Source: Dicyema japonicum (Eukaryota > Dicyemida > Rhombozoa > Dicyemidae). From it: 64,000 bases of DNA. The position numbers and the translations under genes are program-made. The notes beneath the pieces were generated by a model, which ran no database searches, was not told the DNA's origin, and saw only the letters and a program-made list of their open reading frames with translations. Shown one piece after another: positions 35,451 to 45,159 of the stretch. Numbering within the stretch: the stretch's first letter is position 1; every line of letters begins with the position of its first letter. The stretch lies in the NCBI GenBank assembly GCA_011109175.1, contig RDEW01000008.1, positions 338,949 to 402,948 on the forward strand. The letters are read 5' to 3'.

Positions 35451-36215
35451 TCCGTGTTTCCGTTTGAATTTATCTAAAAATCCATTATAATTTTTGAAAT
35501 TACTGGGTTTTAATTACAAAAATGTTGCATTGGTATTAAAGCATCATTCAATAAACCAGCTATAAAATTGATTTTTTCGATACCTTAAGATTCTAACTCC
35601 ATTCTACGAACTTGTCTTCATGCTTCAGATATTTTGGTTTATATGAAACTTTACAAGACGGCTGATGTTTTTATAATGTGTCTTTCTTCAGTAAAGGATT
35701 ATTGTTTTTTTCGAAAACAACTGCGAAAATCTTTAAGCTATGTGTTGCCACGAAACAGGATCATCTTAATAATTTACAATTTGATTAAAAAAATTTAGTT
35801 AGCACAACATACTTTTTGCAAATAAAATTAAAAAAATAGCTATACAAACAAATTTTATACATTAACCCTCAGTCTTGTTTGATAAAATTAATAATGAAGT
35901 TATTATTATTAACCCAGGCTTACAATCTTCGGCAAGCTCTCACAAACAGTCATAACTAATTAATCGGAGAAAGGAATCCAAGGGAGAGTAGGTCCGCCCT
36001 CTTCCATTTTCGTCGCACGTACTACCGTCGCGGACATCACTTAATTCTTTGGCGGAATAGTTTTCTTAATGTAATTTTCACTAGAGGACTTGGTCAATGA
36101 TGAGGTTGGAAAGTCGGGTGTCTAAAAAGTTGTATAATTTTAATTAAAATATAAAAAAATATTTCAGTAATTTTAAAATGTTTTAAAATTAGATTACGTA
36201 GCTAAAGGGGTATTC
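35451..36215. other. No gene recognised
   Basis: AT-rich, without domain matches on either strand. The last part is the upstream region of the DHDDS locus. Confidence 0.5.
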
Positions 36216-36398
36216 ATGTTGTTAAAATCTGGAAATCTCAAAATTCGATGGTATCATCGCATTTTAATAAATACTCTAAAATATGGGAAAGTCCCCAAAC
36301 ATTTGGCAGTAATAATGGACGGAAACAGACGTTTTGCTAGATTAAATAAACTTAAAACTTCAGATGGGCATAAACTGGGCTTCGAAACCCTTTCTTTA

Positions 36399-36424
36399 GT
36401 ATATTTATTAAATTATTTATTTGG
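36399..36424 (+). other. DHDDS intron with GT...GG ends
   Basis: Removing exactly these 26 nt restores the eight-residue spacing between GF and WC found in homologs, but the acceptor reads TTTGG instead of TTTAG. Confidence 0.7.
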
Positions 36425-36705
36425 ATTATTGAATGGTGCAGAGAAGTCGGTATTCCAGAGGTTTCTTTCTACGCTTTCAGCCTTGAAAATTTTAAACGGT
36501 CTTTAGAAGAATTGGATGATCTCTTTGATCTTTTCTGTGAAAAAATGAAGGATTTACTACGAGAAATATAAAAATTGATTTTATTAAGAAAACTTTTAAA
36601 TGATTTGGAGGTCAAAATTAGATTCATTGGAGACCTTTCAAGACTTCCAGAAGACATCCAACAGCTCACTTCGTCTATTTCTAACCACACTCGGTCATTC
36701 AACAA

Positions 36706-36725
36706 GTAGTCATAGTTTCTTATAG
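36706..36725 (+). other. 20-nt intron in DHDDS
   Basis: GTAGTCATAGTTTCTTATAG is spliced between SFNK and YLLNIAIAYT; the join aligns without gap to the human sequence. Shortest intron in the window. Confidence 0.8.
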
Positions 36726-37225
36726 ATATTTACTCAATATTGCTATTGCCTACACATCTCGGGAGGAAATGAGATACGCTACTCAGTTGATTCTTGAAAG
36801 AGGAGCTAATGAAGTCGATGTGAAATCTTTTGATGAGTTTTTGTATACTGAAGGGTCTCCTCTTCCTGATATTTTAATGAGAACTTCAGGAGAACGAAGA
36901 CTTAGCGATTTTATGACATGACAGGTTGGATTTGTTTTTAAATGAAGTGTGCTGAGAGTAAACTGCAATTTATTGATACTTTGTGGCCTAATTTTACTTT
37001 TTGGGGATTATTTATGGTTTTAATGAACTATCAACTTTGATTTTGATTTAATTTATATTTTTGTTTATAGGAGTTAATGTTCTAATGTACAAGAAAGTAT
37101 CCGCCGAACTGGATGAAGACTATGAGGAATACAGGTTTCTGAGAGCGGATTGTAGGCATTATGGAATGGTCTTTGTGGTCCATCAAAGCAAAAGTATTGT
37201 AAAATCAATAACAGTATTTGAATAA

Positions 37226-37419
37226 TTCAGATATGGATTAGTAATAAATTATCAACAATAATAAATGTTTCCCACCATAACTGCAATAAATATGAAATCT
37301 TATTCACTATGAAGGCACTTGCTTTCAAGCGATCACAAATCAGCTATTTTTTGTTTTAAATTTACCAAGGCGCAATTGCACAAACACATAAACATCATTG
37401 CACAAGAATCTCGGTTTAA
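37226..37419. other. No gene seen
   Basis: AT-rich spacer between the DHDDS locus and a group A LINE. Confidence 0.4.
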
Positions 37420-37442
37420 TTGTTGAACACAAATTCTGACAT

Positions 37443-37731
37443 TCGGAAAAGATTTGTGGAAAGGATCAACAACCACATCTCGCGATTACCTGATATCCGT
37501 CAACCCGACCAAAGTTGGAACGGAATTACCGGCAGAATTAGAATTGCAACCTTGAGTTTATTAAAGGTTGTTTCAACAAGGTCCACNTCGGAAAAGATTT
37601 GTGGAAAGGATCAACAACCACATCTCGCGATTACCTGATATCCGTCAACCCGACCAAAGTTGGAACGGAATTACCGGCAGAATTAGAATTGCAACCTTGA
37701 GTTTATTAAAGGTTGTTTCAACAAGGTCAAC
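37443..37731. repeat. Duplicated 144-bp segment across single-N gap at 37587
   Basis: 37443-37586 recurs at 37588-37731. Confidence 0.85.
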
Positions 37732-38159
37732 ATTCTATATAAAAAAATTAATGAGTTGTCAAGAATACAAAGGAACTTAAAACATGGAAACAAAAATGCT
37801 AAATGCAACCTTAAAAAAGAAGAGAAAGGAATACAGAGGAATATAAAGAAAATAGTAAAAAAACTTGAACTGATTAACATTGCCTTGGAACTAGAAAAAT
37901 TATATAACGGTCCGAAAATGTTCAAGGCAGTTATGAATAAATCAAGTATATCCATAAACATTAAAGTAACGTACCGAGTATGAAACTGACTTAAAAGAAA
38001 ATGCTATGTTATTGCTTCCCATTTCAAAAACAAATTCCACAACGAGCACCACCAAATTGAACAATTTACTGGCAATCCAAGGCCTCTAAATGACTCAATT
38101 CATACGAAAAGGTTCTTAGCGCAATCAACAAGCTAAAAATAACACTAGCTCAGGAATAT

Positions 38160-38765
38160 TAATATTAAAATAACTCCCGAGAAAACAAAATTAATTAAGT
38201 CTCCCTTGTGCCGTATTCAGAATCATCCTTTCCATCAGCCTCGACCATGATCTTCTATTGCCCGCTAGTTCTCTTAGGTTCTAGGTCGTCTGCCGACGTT
38301 AGTCCCATACCAACCGCCAATAGATATTCATTCAAGATAGTTGGAATTGTCGTTTTTACCCTTCACGGAATCCGAGTAATGTGTGTGCGAATAGTCGTCC
38401 ATTGTGACATTTGCGAAGACCTGGTCATTTAGACGTAACACGTGGCCAAAGAGGCTCCATCTTGAGTTGAAAATATCATCTGACAGCACGTCGGATTTGG
38501 ATTTATTAAAAAGTTTTGCATTAGAGATATTCATAGGCCAGTTGATCTTTATTACCGATTTGAGCTGAACTCTCTGGAAGGAGTCAATACGGTCCATTTC
38601 CCGTTTAGGGATTCCCCAAGTCGCCGATTTGTAAATTAGTACCGGAATGACAAAAGCTTTGTATATTCTAAGCCTGGTGTTTAGTACTATCCTCTTCTTG
38701 TGCCCCCATATTAACGATATTTTTTTAGTGCACTCATAGGAAGGATTTCCTACAAGAAACATCTT
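38160..38765 (-). mobile_element. LINE group A 3' fragment inserted in inverse orientation
   Basis: Minus-strand frame 38762-38328 reads LRIYKAFVIPVLIYKSATWG, DSFQRVQLKSVIKINWPMN and SRWSLFGHVLRLNDQV, the region following the RT in group A (compare LYNAFVKPVLMYNAATWG at 1100). It ends with the family tail at 38215-38165. It is about 85-90% similar by eye to 63100-63660. Confidence 0.75.
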
Positions 38766-39381
38766 TAGAGAGCCCAGGAATAGATGGAATAAACAGAGAA
38801 TTCATAAAAAATTGTCAACATAACAAAATATTTGAAATGCGTATACCTTTACCACCGGGAGAAAGCCTTCTAATCCCAGTCCAGAAACCAGGGAAAAATC
38901 GGCCCTATCGAAAACCTCTGTCTAATTATACTACTAAACTCAATAAGGAAGATTTTATTAAAATTTATGCCTAAAATAAATAGTCTGGTGGTAGAATACT
39001 GCAATCAAAGCTGATTCAGGAGCGATCGATCAACTTCAGACATTGTATAGGCCCATCGACGAAGATGCGCTATAACACAAAAATACAAAAAAGAAATAAA
39101 TATCATCTGAATCGACCCCTCAGAGAATTTGACACAGTAAACGTGAGAAAAGAACCTGAAAAGAATGTTCCCACTTCGAAGAAAAAGGTACCAGCCAAGT
39201 CAACTGAGATGTGTTCGTCCTGTCGGCTTGTCACAACTCGGAAGCATGGGATCTCCTGCTCTGCTTGTGGAGATTTCTTCCACCTCGGGTGTATCAAGCT
39301 ATCACAAGCCGCAGCGAGCGTGCTTGGAATATGGCAGTGCCAGTCATGTCTCGGCCTATGCAGGGAGGTTCCCCGTACCAC

Positions 39382-39681
39382 ATGCCAATGTTAACTCTCC
39401 CGTTAATTACCCATCAACCACGAACTCTGAAACATTCCTACGTTCTTCACGGACTATCCCTGTGAGGATTAAGGCCAGTCGCCGCGGAGGGGCTTTCCAA
39501 AACGATCGAAGATGCCCTCCGGACTAACGCAATGCCAATGTTAACTCTCCCGTTAATTACCCATCAACCACGAACTCTGAAACATTCCTACGTTCTTCAC
39601 GGACTATCCCTGTGAGGATTAAGGCCAGTCGCCGCGGAAGCGCTTTCCAAAACGATCGAAGATGCCCTCCGGACTAACGCA
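39382..39681. repeat. 150-bp tandem duplication
   Basis: 39382-39531 and 39532-39681 are nearly identical, without an N between them. Confidence 0.85.
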
Positions 39682-40169
39682 GTACATGATTGGATGCGCT
39701 TATTTAGTTTTGCGCCTTCCGCACTGGGACTTGATCGAGATGGTCACAGAAAGGAGTCTCTCGCTACCATCATGAGGACCAACATTCGTTCTTTTTTGGG
39801 AGGTATCCACATCCCCAGTCGTCCGATTCTCCTCGCAATACGGAATTTTGCCCCTAGTAGCAGTGGCGGGCTCGACGGAATGATACCTGGCTACCTGAAG
39901 GATCTAACCTCTTTGTCCGTAAGAGAACAGGGACTTCGTCTTACGAATTCAATTACTTCACTTATGAATCGGATCATATCTGGAGTTCTTCCCGAAGTTA
40001 TCCTACATGTTCTGTTCTCCGCCAATTTGATAGCCTTTGATAAGAAGGGAGGCGGAGTACGACCAGTTGCGGTCGGGTTTGTCTACAGAAGACTGGCTAC
40101 TAAAATTGCCTCCAGACATTCTATTCCACTCGTCACAAAATTCTTGAACCACCACTCAAGTAGGCGTCG

Positions 40170-40548
40170 GTATTCACTTGGGATGCGAGGCCGCTGTCCA
40201 TTCAGTGAGGATATTCATAAACCACAGTATAGAAGATTCCCGGGGACATGTCCTGGTCAAACTGGACATCAAGAATGCCTTCAATAGTCTAAGGAGGGAC
40301 AATATCCTGGAAACGTGTGTTGAGAGATTCTCCAATATTTTCGAATTTGAGAATCAGTNGTATTCGCTTGGGATGCGAGGCCGCTGTCTATTCAGTGAGG
40401 ACATCAATAAACCGCAGTATAGAAAATTCCCGGGGACATGTCCTGGTCAAACTGGACATCAAGAATGCCTTCAATAGTCTAAGGAGGGACAATAACCTGG
40501 AAAAGTGTGTTGAAAGATGCTCCAATATTTTCGAATTTGTGAATCAGT
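40170..40548. repeat. Duplicated 189-bp segment across single-N gap at 40359
   Basis: 40170-40358 recurs at 40360-40548; it covers the RT motif A region (DIKNAFNSL). Confidence 0.85.
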
Positions 40549-40823
40549 CATATAGCATACCTTCATCCTTACTTTTCAGGGAATACCTAATCCATTCCTA
40601 TTCTGGAGTCCAACAGGGAGATCCCCTTGGACCTCTATTGTTTTGTCTTGCAATAGAGAAAATCACCAAACTTCTGTGCTCGCCCCTCAACCTATAATAT
40701 CTAGATGATGCAGTCCTCAGAGGACCCATGGATACTGTTTTCTGGGATTTTGAAGTGATAATTCCAGTGCTGTTGGAAGCTGGACTGGATTTAAATTAAA
40801 CTAAATGCGAAATCTACAATTGC

Positions 40824-41228
40824 GGACTTTCAGAAGAGAAATATTCGAAAGCTTTGTTATGTTTCGGAAATTGACTGCCTGAAAGTATTTTTACAGACCA
40901 TGAAGAACTTATATTTCTCGGATGCCCAATCACCATAAATGCAATGGGAAGAGCTATACGTGAAAAACGACTGTTACTCGAAGAGACTCTGAACCACTTT
41001 TGTCTACTTGACATGTATACAGCATNGGACTTTCAGAAAAGAAGTATTCGAAAGCTTTGTTATGTTTCGGAAATTTACTGCCTGAAAGTATTTTCACAGA
41101 TCATGAAGAACTTATATTTCTCGGATGCCCAATCACCATAAATGCAATGGGAAGAGCTATACGTGAAAAACGACTGTTACTCGAAGAGACTCTGAACCAC
41201 TTTTGTCTACTTGACATGTATACAGCAT
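40824..41228. repeat. Duplicated 202-bp segment across single-N gap at 41026
   Basis: 40824-41025 recurs at 41027-41228. Confidence 0.85.
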
Positions 41229-42083
41229 TATTCCTCCTGAAAAACAGTCTCAACGTACAGAGGCTTGCATATGTCCTGAGGACTGCTCCCTATTTCACCC
41301 AGTGTGATCAACTCGCACATATTAACGAGATCTTCCGTACGAAAGCGGAACGTATCTAAAACGTCCGGTTCGAGGATTACTAATGGAAGCAAGCTACGCT
41401 TCCAGTAAGACTCGGATGACTTGGAATTCGGAACCCTGTGGACCTTTCTCTCCCTTCATATCTATCATCGCTAGTGGCCTGTAACTCCCATGTCAAGAGG
41501 ATTCTACACTCTCTACCTGAATTCTATATTGACAAAGACGCCGGCCATGCTCGTGAGGCTTGGAGCCGCACTTATCAGCTTTCCCTGCCTTCCTCGTTCT
41601 CTCACCTGGGCTTGGACGATGCTATAAGTTGGAATTCTTTACAAAAAAAGTGCAGGCAGATTTCCTAGACACATGGCCTTGAACAAAGTCGTTAGGCGAG
41701 GTTTGGACGCCGCTGGACACCCCTCCATGCTCGAACCTGTCGGTATTTGCAGGCGGGATGGGAAATGACCAGATGGGATGACAATCTTTCCTTTTGAAGC
41801 CGGGAAACCTCTTGTCTGGGACGTTACCTGCACCGACACATTTGCCTCTTGCAACCTACTCCAGAATGCCTCTGGAGCCTGTTCTGCCGCTGAGAAGGCC
41901 GAGAAGATGAAACGGGAAAAGTACGCGGTCCTACCCAAGGATTTTTTTGTTTGTTCCACTCGCCGCTGAGACGTCTGGTTCCCTTGCGCTTGCGACGCTG
42001 GAATTTTTAAGTCGTCTAGAAAATCGGATCGCTACACGAACAAAAGACCCCTGTGAGAGCTGCTGGTTATTTGAGAAAATTTA

Positions 42084-42466
42084 ATTTATTTAACCTCAAG
42101 ACCACCAAGAAAGATAAGCCAAAACTAATTAGGTGATCCAAGCCTCCAACAACATCTGAACTCTCTTCATTTGGTCTTCTGATGATCCAACCACATTCCG
42201 GAAGCGCCTTCTCTCCCTACCGCAAAGGAATTCAATCGGCGTGCACTTTTCTTATTTCCAACCGAAATTCCTCTGCATGGGGAACTTTTTCTCTGAGTGG
42301 GTTTCCCAGTTCCTTGCAGAAACATAGGAAACCCTGGCCATTCTTCAACGTTGCCTCATCAGAATCGAGGCCACCAATTGGGATGTCCGTGTGGTGCATA
42401 ATTTTCCGCCTGAGGGAGTTCAAACGGTCCACTCTCGAAGAGTCGCTAGGCGAGTTTTGTAGCCGC
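42084..42466 (-). mobile_element. Group C (jockey-like) 3' fragment inserted in the group E element
   Basis: Minus-strand reading gives a terminal protein piece (IGGLDSDEATLKNGQGFLCF, then VQMLLEAWIT-stop at 42133) and the family tail CACCTAATTAG...TTAAATAAA at 42130-42084. It splits the group E C-terminus between CWLFEKI and LAILRGNSHAV. A diverged target duplication (ATTTGAGAAAATT left, ATTTGAGGAATAC right) flanks it. Confidence 0.7.
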
Positions 42467-42560
42467 GAGATTTGAGGAATACCCTCGCTATCCTTAGAGG
42501 GAATAGCCACGCAGTCAGGGCAGCCGCTATATAACCGTTTACTCTCTTTTTTTACATAAA
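42467..42560 (+). mobile_element. Group E LINE 3' end, continuation of 39010-42083
   Basis: LAILRGNSHAVRAAAI then stop at ~42533 completes the group E protein (compare ISLAALRGNS at 11735), followed by an AT-rich tail. Confidence 0.7.
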
Positions 42561-42691
42561 TAAATCATTTATGTAAAAAATTAACTATCATAAATGTCTA
42601 TGCACCACACTACGGGCGAGTAATCAAAAACCTCGGTGAGCTCGAGGAATTCTATTTAGAACTATCAAGCACATATTAGAATAATGCGTCC

Positions 42692-43231
42692 TTGTCCCTT
42701 GTCTTTGTTGCGGGGGATATGAATTCAACGGCCGGAATGCAAATAGGACCCGAAAAATCCTCTATTGTACGACACGGGTGCGGAAGGAGAAATGTATCTG
42801 GAGCCTCTGTGAACTTTTGCGAGGCAAATACCGTATTCCTGTGCAACACGGCCTTCACACACTCAGCTCGCTACAAGACTACATGGCACGAACAAAGAAA
42901 AAACTCAGTCGGGAAGACCGTAAATATATACAATCAAATCGACTACATTATCTGCCGAAAGTCTGATAAACACCTGATAAATGATGCACGTTCTTACCAG
43001 GGGACAACAACTTACAGCGACCATAGGATTATTATTGCTGTACTGTCTATAATAAAGCCCTTGATGGGAAAAAAATATATTGAAAACGCGAAGACGGCGA
43101 TACAAAGACCCAATATATATTTTCAGACAGAAAAATTGTGGTTAGAGCCCACCTGTAGGGCTAAAAATCACGAACAAATCGAGACTCTCATGGAGATAAC
43201 CGTACCTGAATCATCAGTACGAACTCTGTGA
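42692..43231 (+). CDS. Apurinic-type endonuclease domain of LINE group A
   Basis: VFVAGDMNSTAGMQ contains the G-D-x-N catalytic motif, VNIYNQIDYIICRKSDKH the Q-(I)DYI substrate loop, and TTYSDHRIIIAVL the S-D-H active-site motif. This enzyme nicks target DNA to prime reverse transcription. The N-terminal third of the domain (WNV, E) is missing upstream, so the copy starts inside the endonuclease. Confidence 0.8.
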   Translation: MSLVFVAGDMNSTAGMQIGPEKSSIVRHGCGRRNVSGASVNFCEANTVFLCNTAFTHSARYKTTWHEQRKNSVGKTVNIYNQIDYIICRKSDKHLINDARSYQGTTTYSDHRIIIAVLSIIKPLMGKKYIENAKTAIQRPNIYFQTEKLWLEPTCRAKNHEQIETLMEITVPESSVRTL

Positions 43232-43948
43232 GATCAACCAAAGCAGGTAATCTCCAAGTCAGCTGATATATGCCTTGGAGTTCCCAATCATCACGCTCTA
43301 AAATTAGATCACCACCCTAACGTGCCAGATATGGCAAAGCATTGCAGAGAGCTAAGGTTAAAAGCTACAAGCACTTCAGACGAGAGTATAAAAAAGAGCT
43401 TAAATTCAAAAAAGGGAACTAAAATAGGGAATCAAAAAGATGAACAACATTTACGGGAAATTATTACATCCCTATTAAAAGATGTGGAATGCCTAGAAGA
43501 CAAATAAAAGACGGCTACTGCAGACAAAGAAAGGACAAAACATCCTTCACATCAAAGACAAAAAAGGAAAATTCGTGGGTAACCCAGAAAAAAAGCCGAA
43601 TTGCACGTTACTTTGAAATGTTGCTGAATACAGACAATAAGGAATTTCCCTCTTTACATGGAGAACCGAGGGCATTATTGATTGTAATCACAGTGGAAGA
43701 AGTTGAATCATCTCTAAATAAACTGAAGAACAACAAGAGTGCTGGGTCAAACAACATAAGCCCTGAGCTTTTAAAATATGGGCCAAAAAACTTAGTGAAA
43801 CAATTGTAAAAACCTAAATAACATCTTTAAAACTAATACCGATCTAGGACATGGAAATGGATTATTATTACTTATACAAAAACAGGACAAATCAAAAGGA
43901 CTAGTAAAAAAATTCCGCCTGATCATACTTCTGAACTCGATATGCAAG

Positions 43949-44359
43949 GTGCTGGCAAACATGGCACTATGCCGGACCTATCAGCAAGTCAAAATGGGTT
44001 CCGTATATGGAGCCATAGATGGCGCTGTACAACGGACCGCAACTACAGTGTTGGGAATAGGTCTTTCCAGAGCTTTTGACTCAATAAACAGACAGAAACT
44101 GATGAATGTGCTTGAGCAAATATTGGATGAATCGTCGGTTAGGATAATCAGACTACTACTTGCGAATACAAGACTATCTGTGAGGACAGAAAGAGCAACT
44201 TCCCGTAGTTTCAAAACAACGATTGGGACACCCCAGGGTGATTCTCTCTCCCCTTTACTATCCACCATATGCCTTAAATCTGCACTCCGCGACCTCCGTA
44301 AATGCTATATAGGAGACATAGAAGAGACATCTTATGTGGATGATGTGAATTTCGTATAA
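43949..44359 (+). CDS. Reverse transcriptase domain of LINE group A
   Basis: GIGLSRAFDSINRQKL (motif A), TTIGTPQGDSLSPLLSTICL (motif B) and the active-site box YVDDVNFV (motif C) lie in one frame. The stop follows the catalytic box immediately, so the thumb region is in another frame. Confidence 0.82.
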   Translation: MLANMALCRTYQQVKMGSVYGAIDGAVQRTATTVLGIGLSRAFDSINRQKLMNVLEQILDESSVRIIRLLLANTRLSVRTERATSRSFKTTIGTPQGDSLSPLLSTICLKSALRDLRKCYIGDIEETSYVDDVNFV

Positions 44360-45110
44360 CGGGACCGCACTCCAACACATACTAGAAAATGCACTTGCGG
44401 AGCTTGAGAAATGGTCTCTCAGCGTAAATGTTAACAAAACTGAAATTACTGAAATCAAAATAGAATACGATATTACTCATGTAAGATGGAGACGTACTAG
44501 TAAGCTCGGCTCTCTACTATGAGACGCTGAAGATGTACTAAGGAGAAAAAAATGGCAAATGCGTCAATGGCTAAACTGAGGAAAGGATGGCTAAGAGCGA
44601 AAAGACTTGGAATTGACATCAGATGCAGGCTTTACAATGCCTTTGTGAAACCAATTCTACTGTACAACGCTGGGACATGTGGAAGTTCCTTTAACGAACT
44701 ATTGAAACTGGATTCGTTCCATAGAAGACAAAAAGAATATTACTCAGAATGGAGTGGCCACGTAGAATATCAAGCAGTGGTATTTACAACAAGTGTATGT
44801 GTTCATACATCAGGAAGGATGCGATAGATGCTCGGTGGAGGCTATTTTGACATGTATTAAGAATGAACCCGGATGCACCCGTTAACAAAGCGATGGAAGA
44901 TTATTTTGACAGTTGCGACAAACCCTCCCGTGGACGACCTAGATTGACACTTCCGACAGCCTTAAACAAAGATCTAAATCTTGTGAGAAAAAATCTAAAG
45001 ACGGGGGACGACCTGGACGAATTGAGATCATTAGCATTCGACAGAGGAAGATGGAGGAGATTAACTCTAAATATTGTTTCTATGAGTGTTCCACATGCGG
45101 GGCTATAAAC

Positions 45111-45138
45111 ATTATGGCTTTCGTGAAAGTGCCATAAT
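45111..45138 (+). other. Hairpin at the 3' end of a group A LINE
   Basis: ATTATGGC pairs with GCCATAAT, and the enclosed TTTC with GAAA, giving a 12-bp stem with one bulged base and a two-base loop. It lies directly after the last coding frame and could be the 3' RNA structure recognised by the element's RT. Confidence 0.6.
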
Positions 45139-45159
45139 GGTAAATTTATCCCACTCAGG

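Larger units (their letters stand above)
36216..37225 (+). pseudogene. DHDDS: Dehydrodolichyl diphosphate synthase (cis-prenyltransferase), probably disabled
   Basis: DHDDS with NUS1 makes the long-chain polyprenyl diphosphate precursor of dolichol at the ER. Preserved motifs: GKVPKHLAVIMDGNRRFAR (catalytic Asp), GHKLGFETLSL, EWCREVGIPEVSFYAFSLEN, IRFIGDLSRLPEDIQQL, LNIAIAYTSREEM, LPDILMRTSGERRLSDF and DTLWPNFTFWG. Homology places introns at 36399-36424 (26 nt), 36568-36588 (21), 36706-36725 (20) and 36925-36947 (23). The first ends in GG instead of AG, the second begins AT instead of GT, and TGA at 36919-36921 stands where homologs have Trp (LWQ). Each is one transition away from the normal state. 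Otherwise residue spacing matches the human enzyme. Either a recent pseudogene, or a gene with unusual splicing/editing. Exons after 36985 are uncertain. Confidence 0.82.
37420..39010 (+). mobile_element. LINE group A, endonuclease-RT linker and RT start, interrupted by an inverted fragment
   Basis: Plus-strand linker at 37420-38150 ends in KVLSAINKLK; RT start resumes at 38765 with SPGIDGINREFIKN and LLIPVQKPGKNRP (38880-38905). In other copies these parts adjoin (KLKNNKSAG...N). The intervening 38160-38765 is a separate inverted piece. An unmerged duplication surrounds the N at 37587. Confidence 0.65.
39010..42083 (+). mobile_element. PHD-type LINE (group E), most complete copy, interrupted at its 3' end
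   Basis: Order: PHD finger (39205-39350), linker with LRTNAVHDWMRLF..., FAPSALGLDRDGH (39710-39745), SSSGGLDGMIPGYLKDLTS (39855-39910), RT GGGVRPVAVGFVYRRLATKI (40050-40110), GCEAAVHSV, VLVKLDIKNAFNSLRRDN (40248-40300), YSGVQQGDPLGPLLFCLAIE (40598-40655), YLDDAVLRGPMD (40698-40735), then LSLPSYLSSLVACNSHVK (41440-41495) and MTIFPFEAGKPLVWDVTCTD (41778-41838), KREKYAVLPKDFF, and LATLEFLSRLENRI to CWLFEKI at 42083. The remaining ~15 codons follow at 42467 after a group C insertion. Duplications at 39382-39681, N 40359 and N 41026 plus frameshifts disable it. Confidence 0.82.
42561..45140 (+). mobile_element. LINE group A, nearly full-length copy
   Basis: Holds an apurinic-type endonuclease (42692-43231), linker (43322-43809 with SSLNKLKNNKSAG), RT (43949-44359), post-RT region LYNAFVKPILLYNAGTCG (44627-44680) and the C-terminal block SRGRPRLTLPTALNKDLN and LKTGDDLDELRSLAFDRG (44920-45048). 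Frames change several times, so it is inactive, but it shows the whole domain order of the group. The 3' end has a strong hairpin at 45111-45138. Confidence 0.85.

Noticed and set aside
39103-39381. Minus-strand frame over the PHD finger
   Set aside because: The plus strand encodes a complete Cys4-His-Cys3 finger with relatives elsewhere; the minus frame has none.
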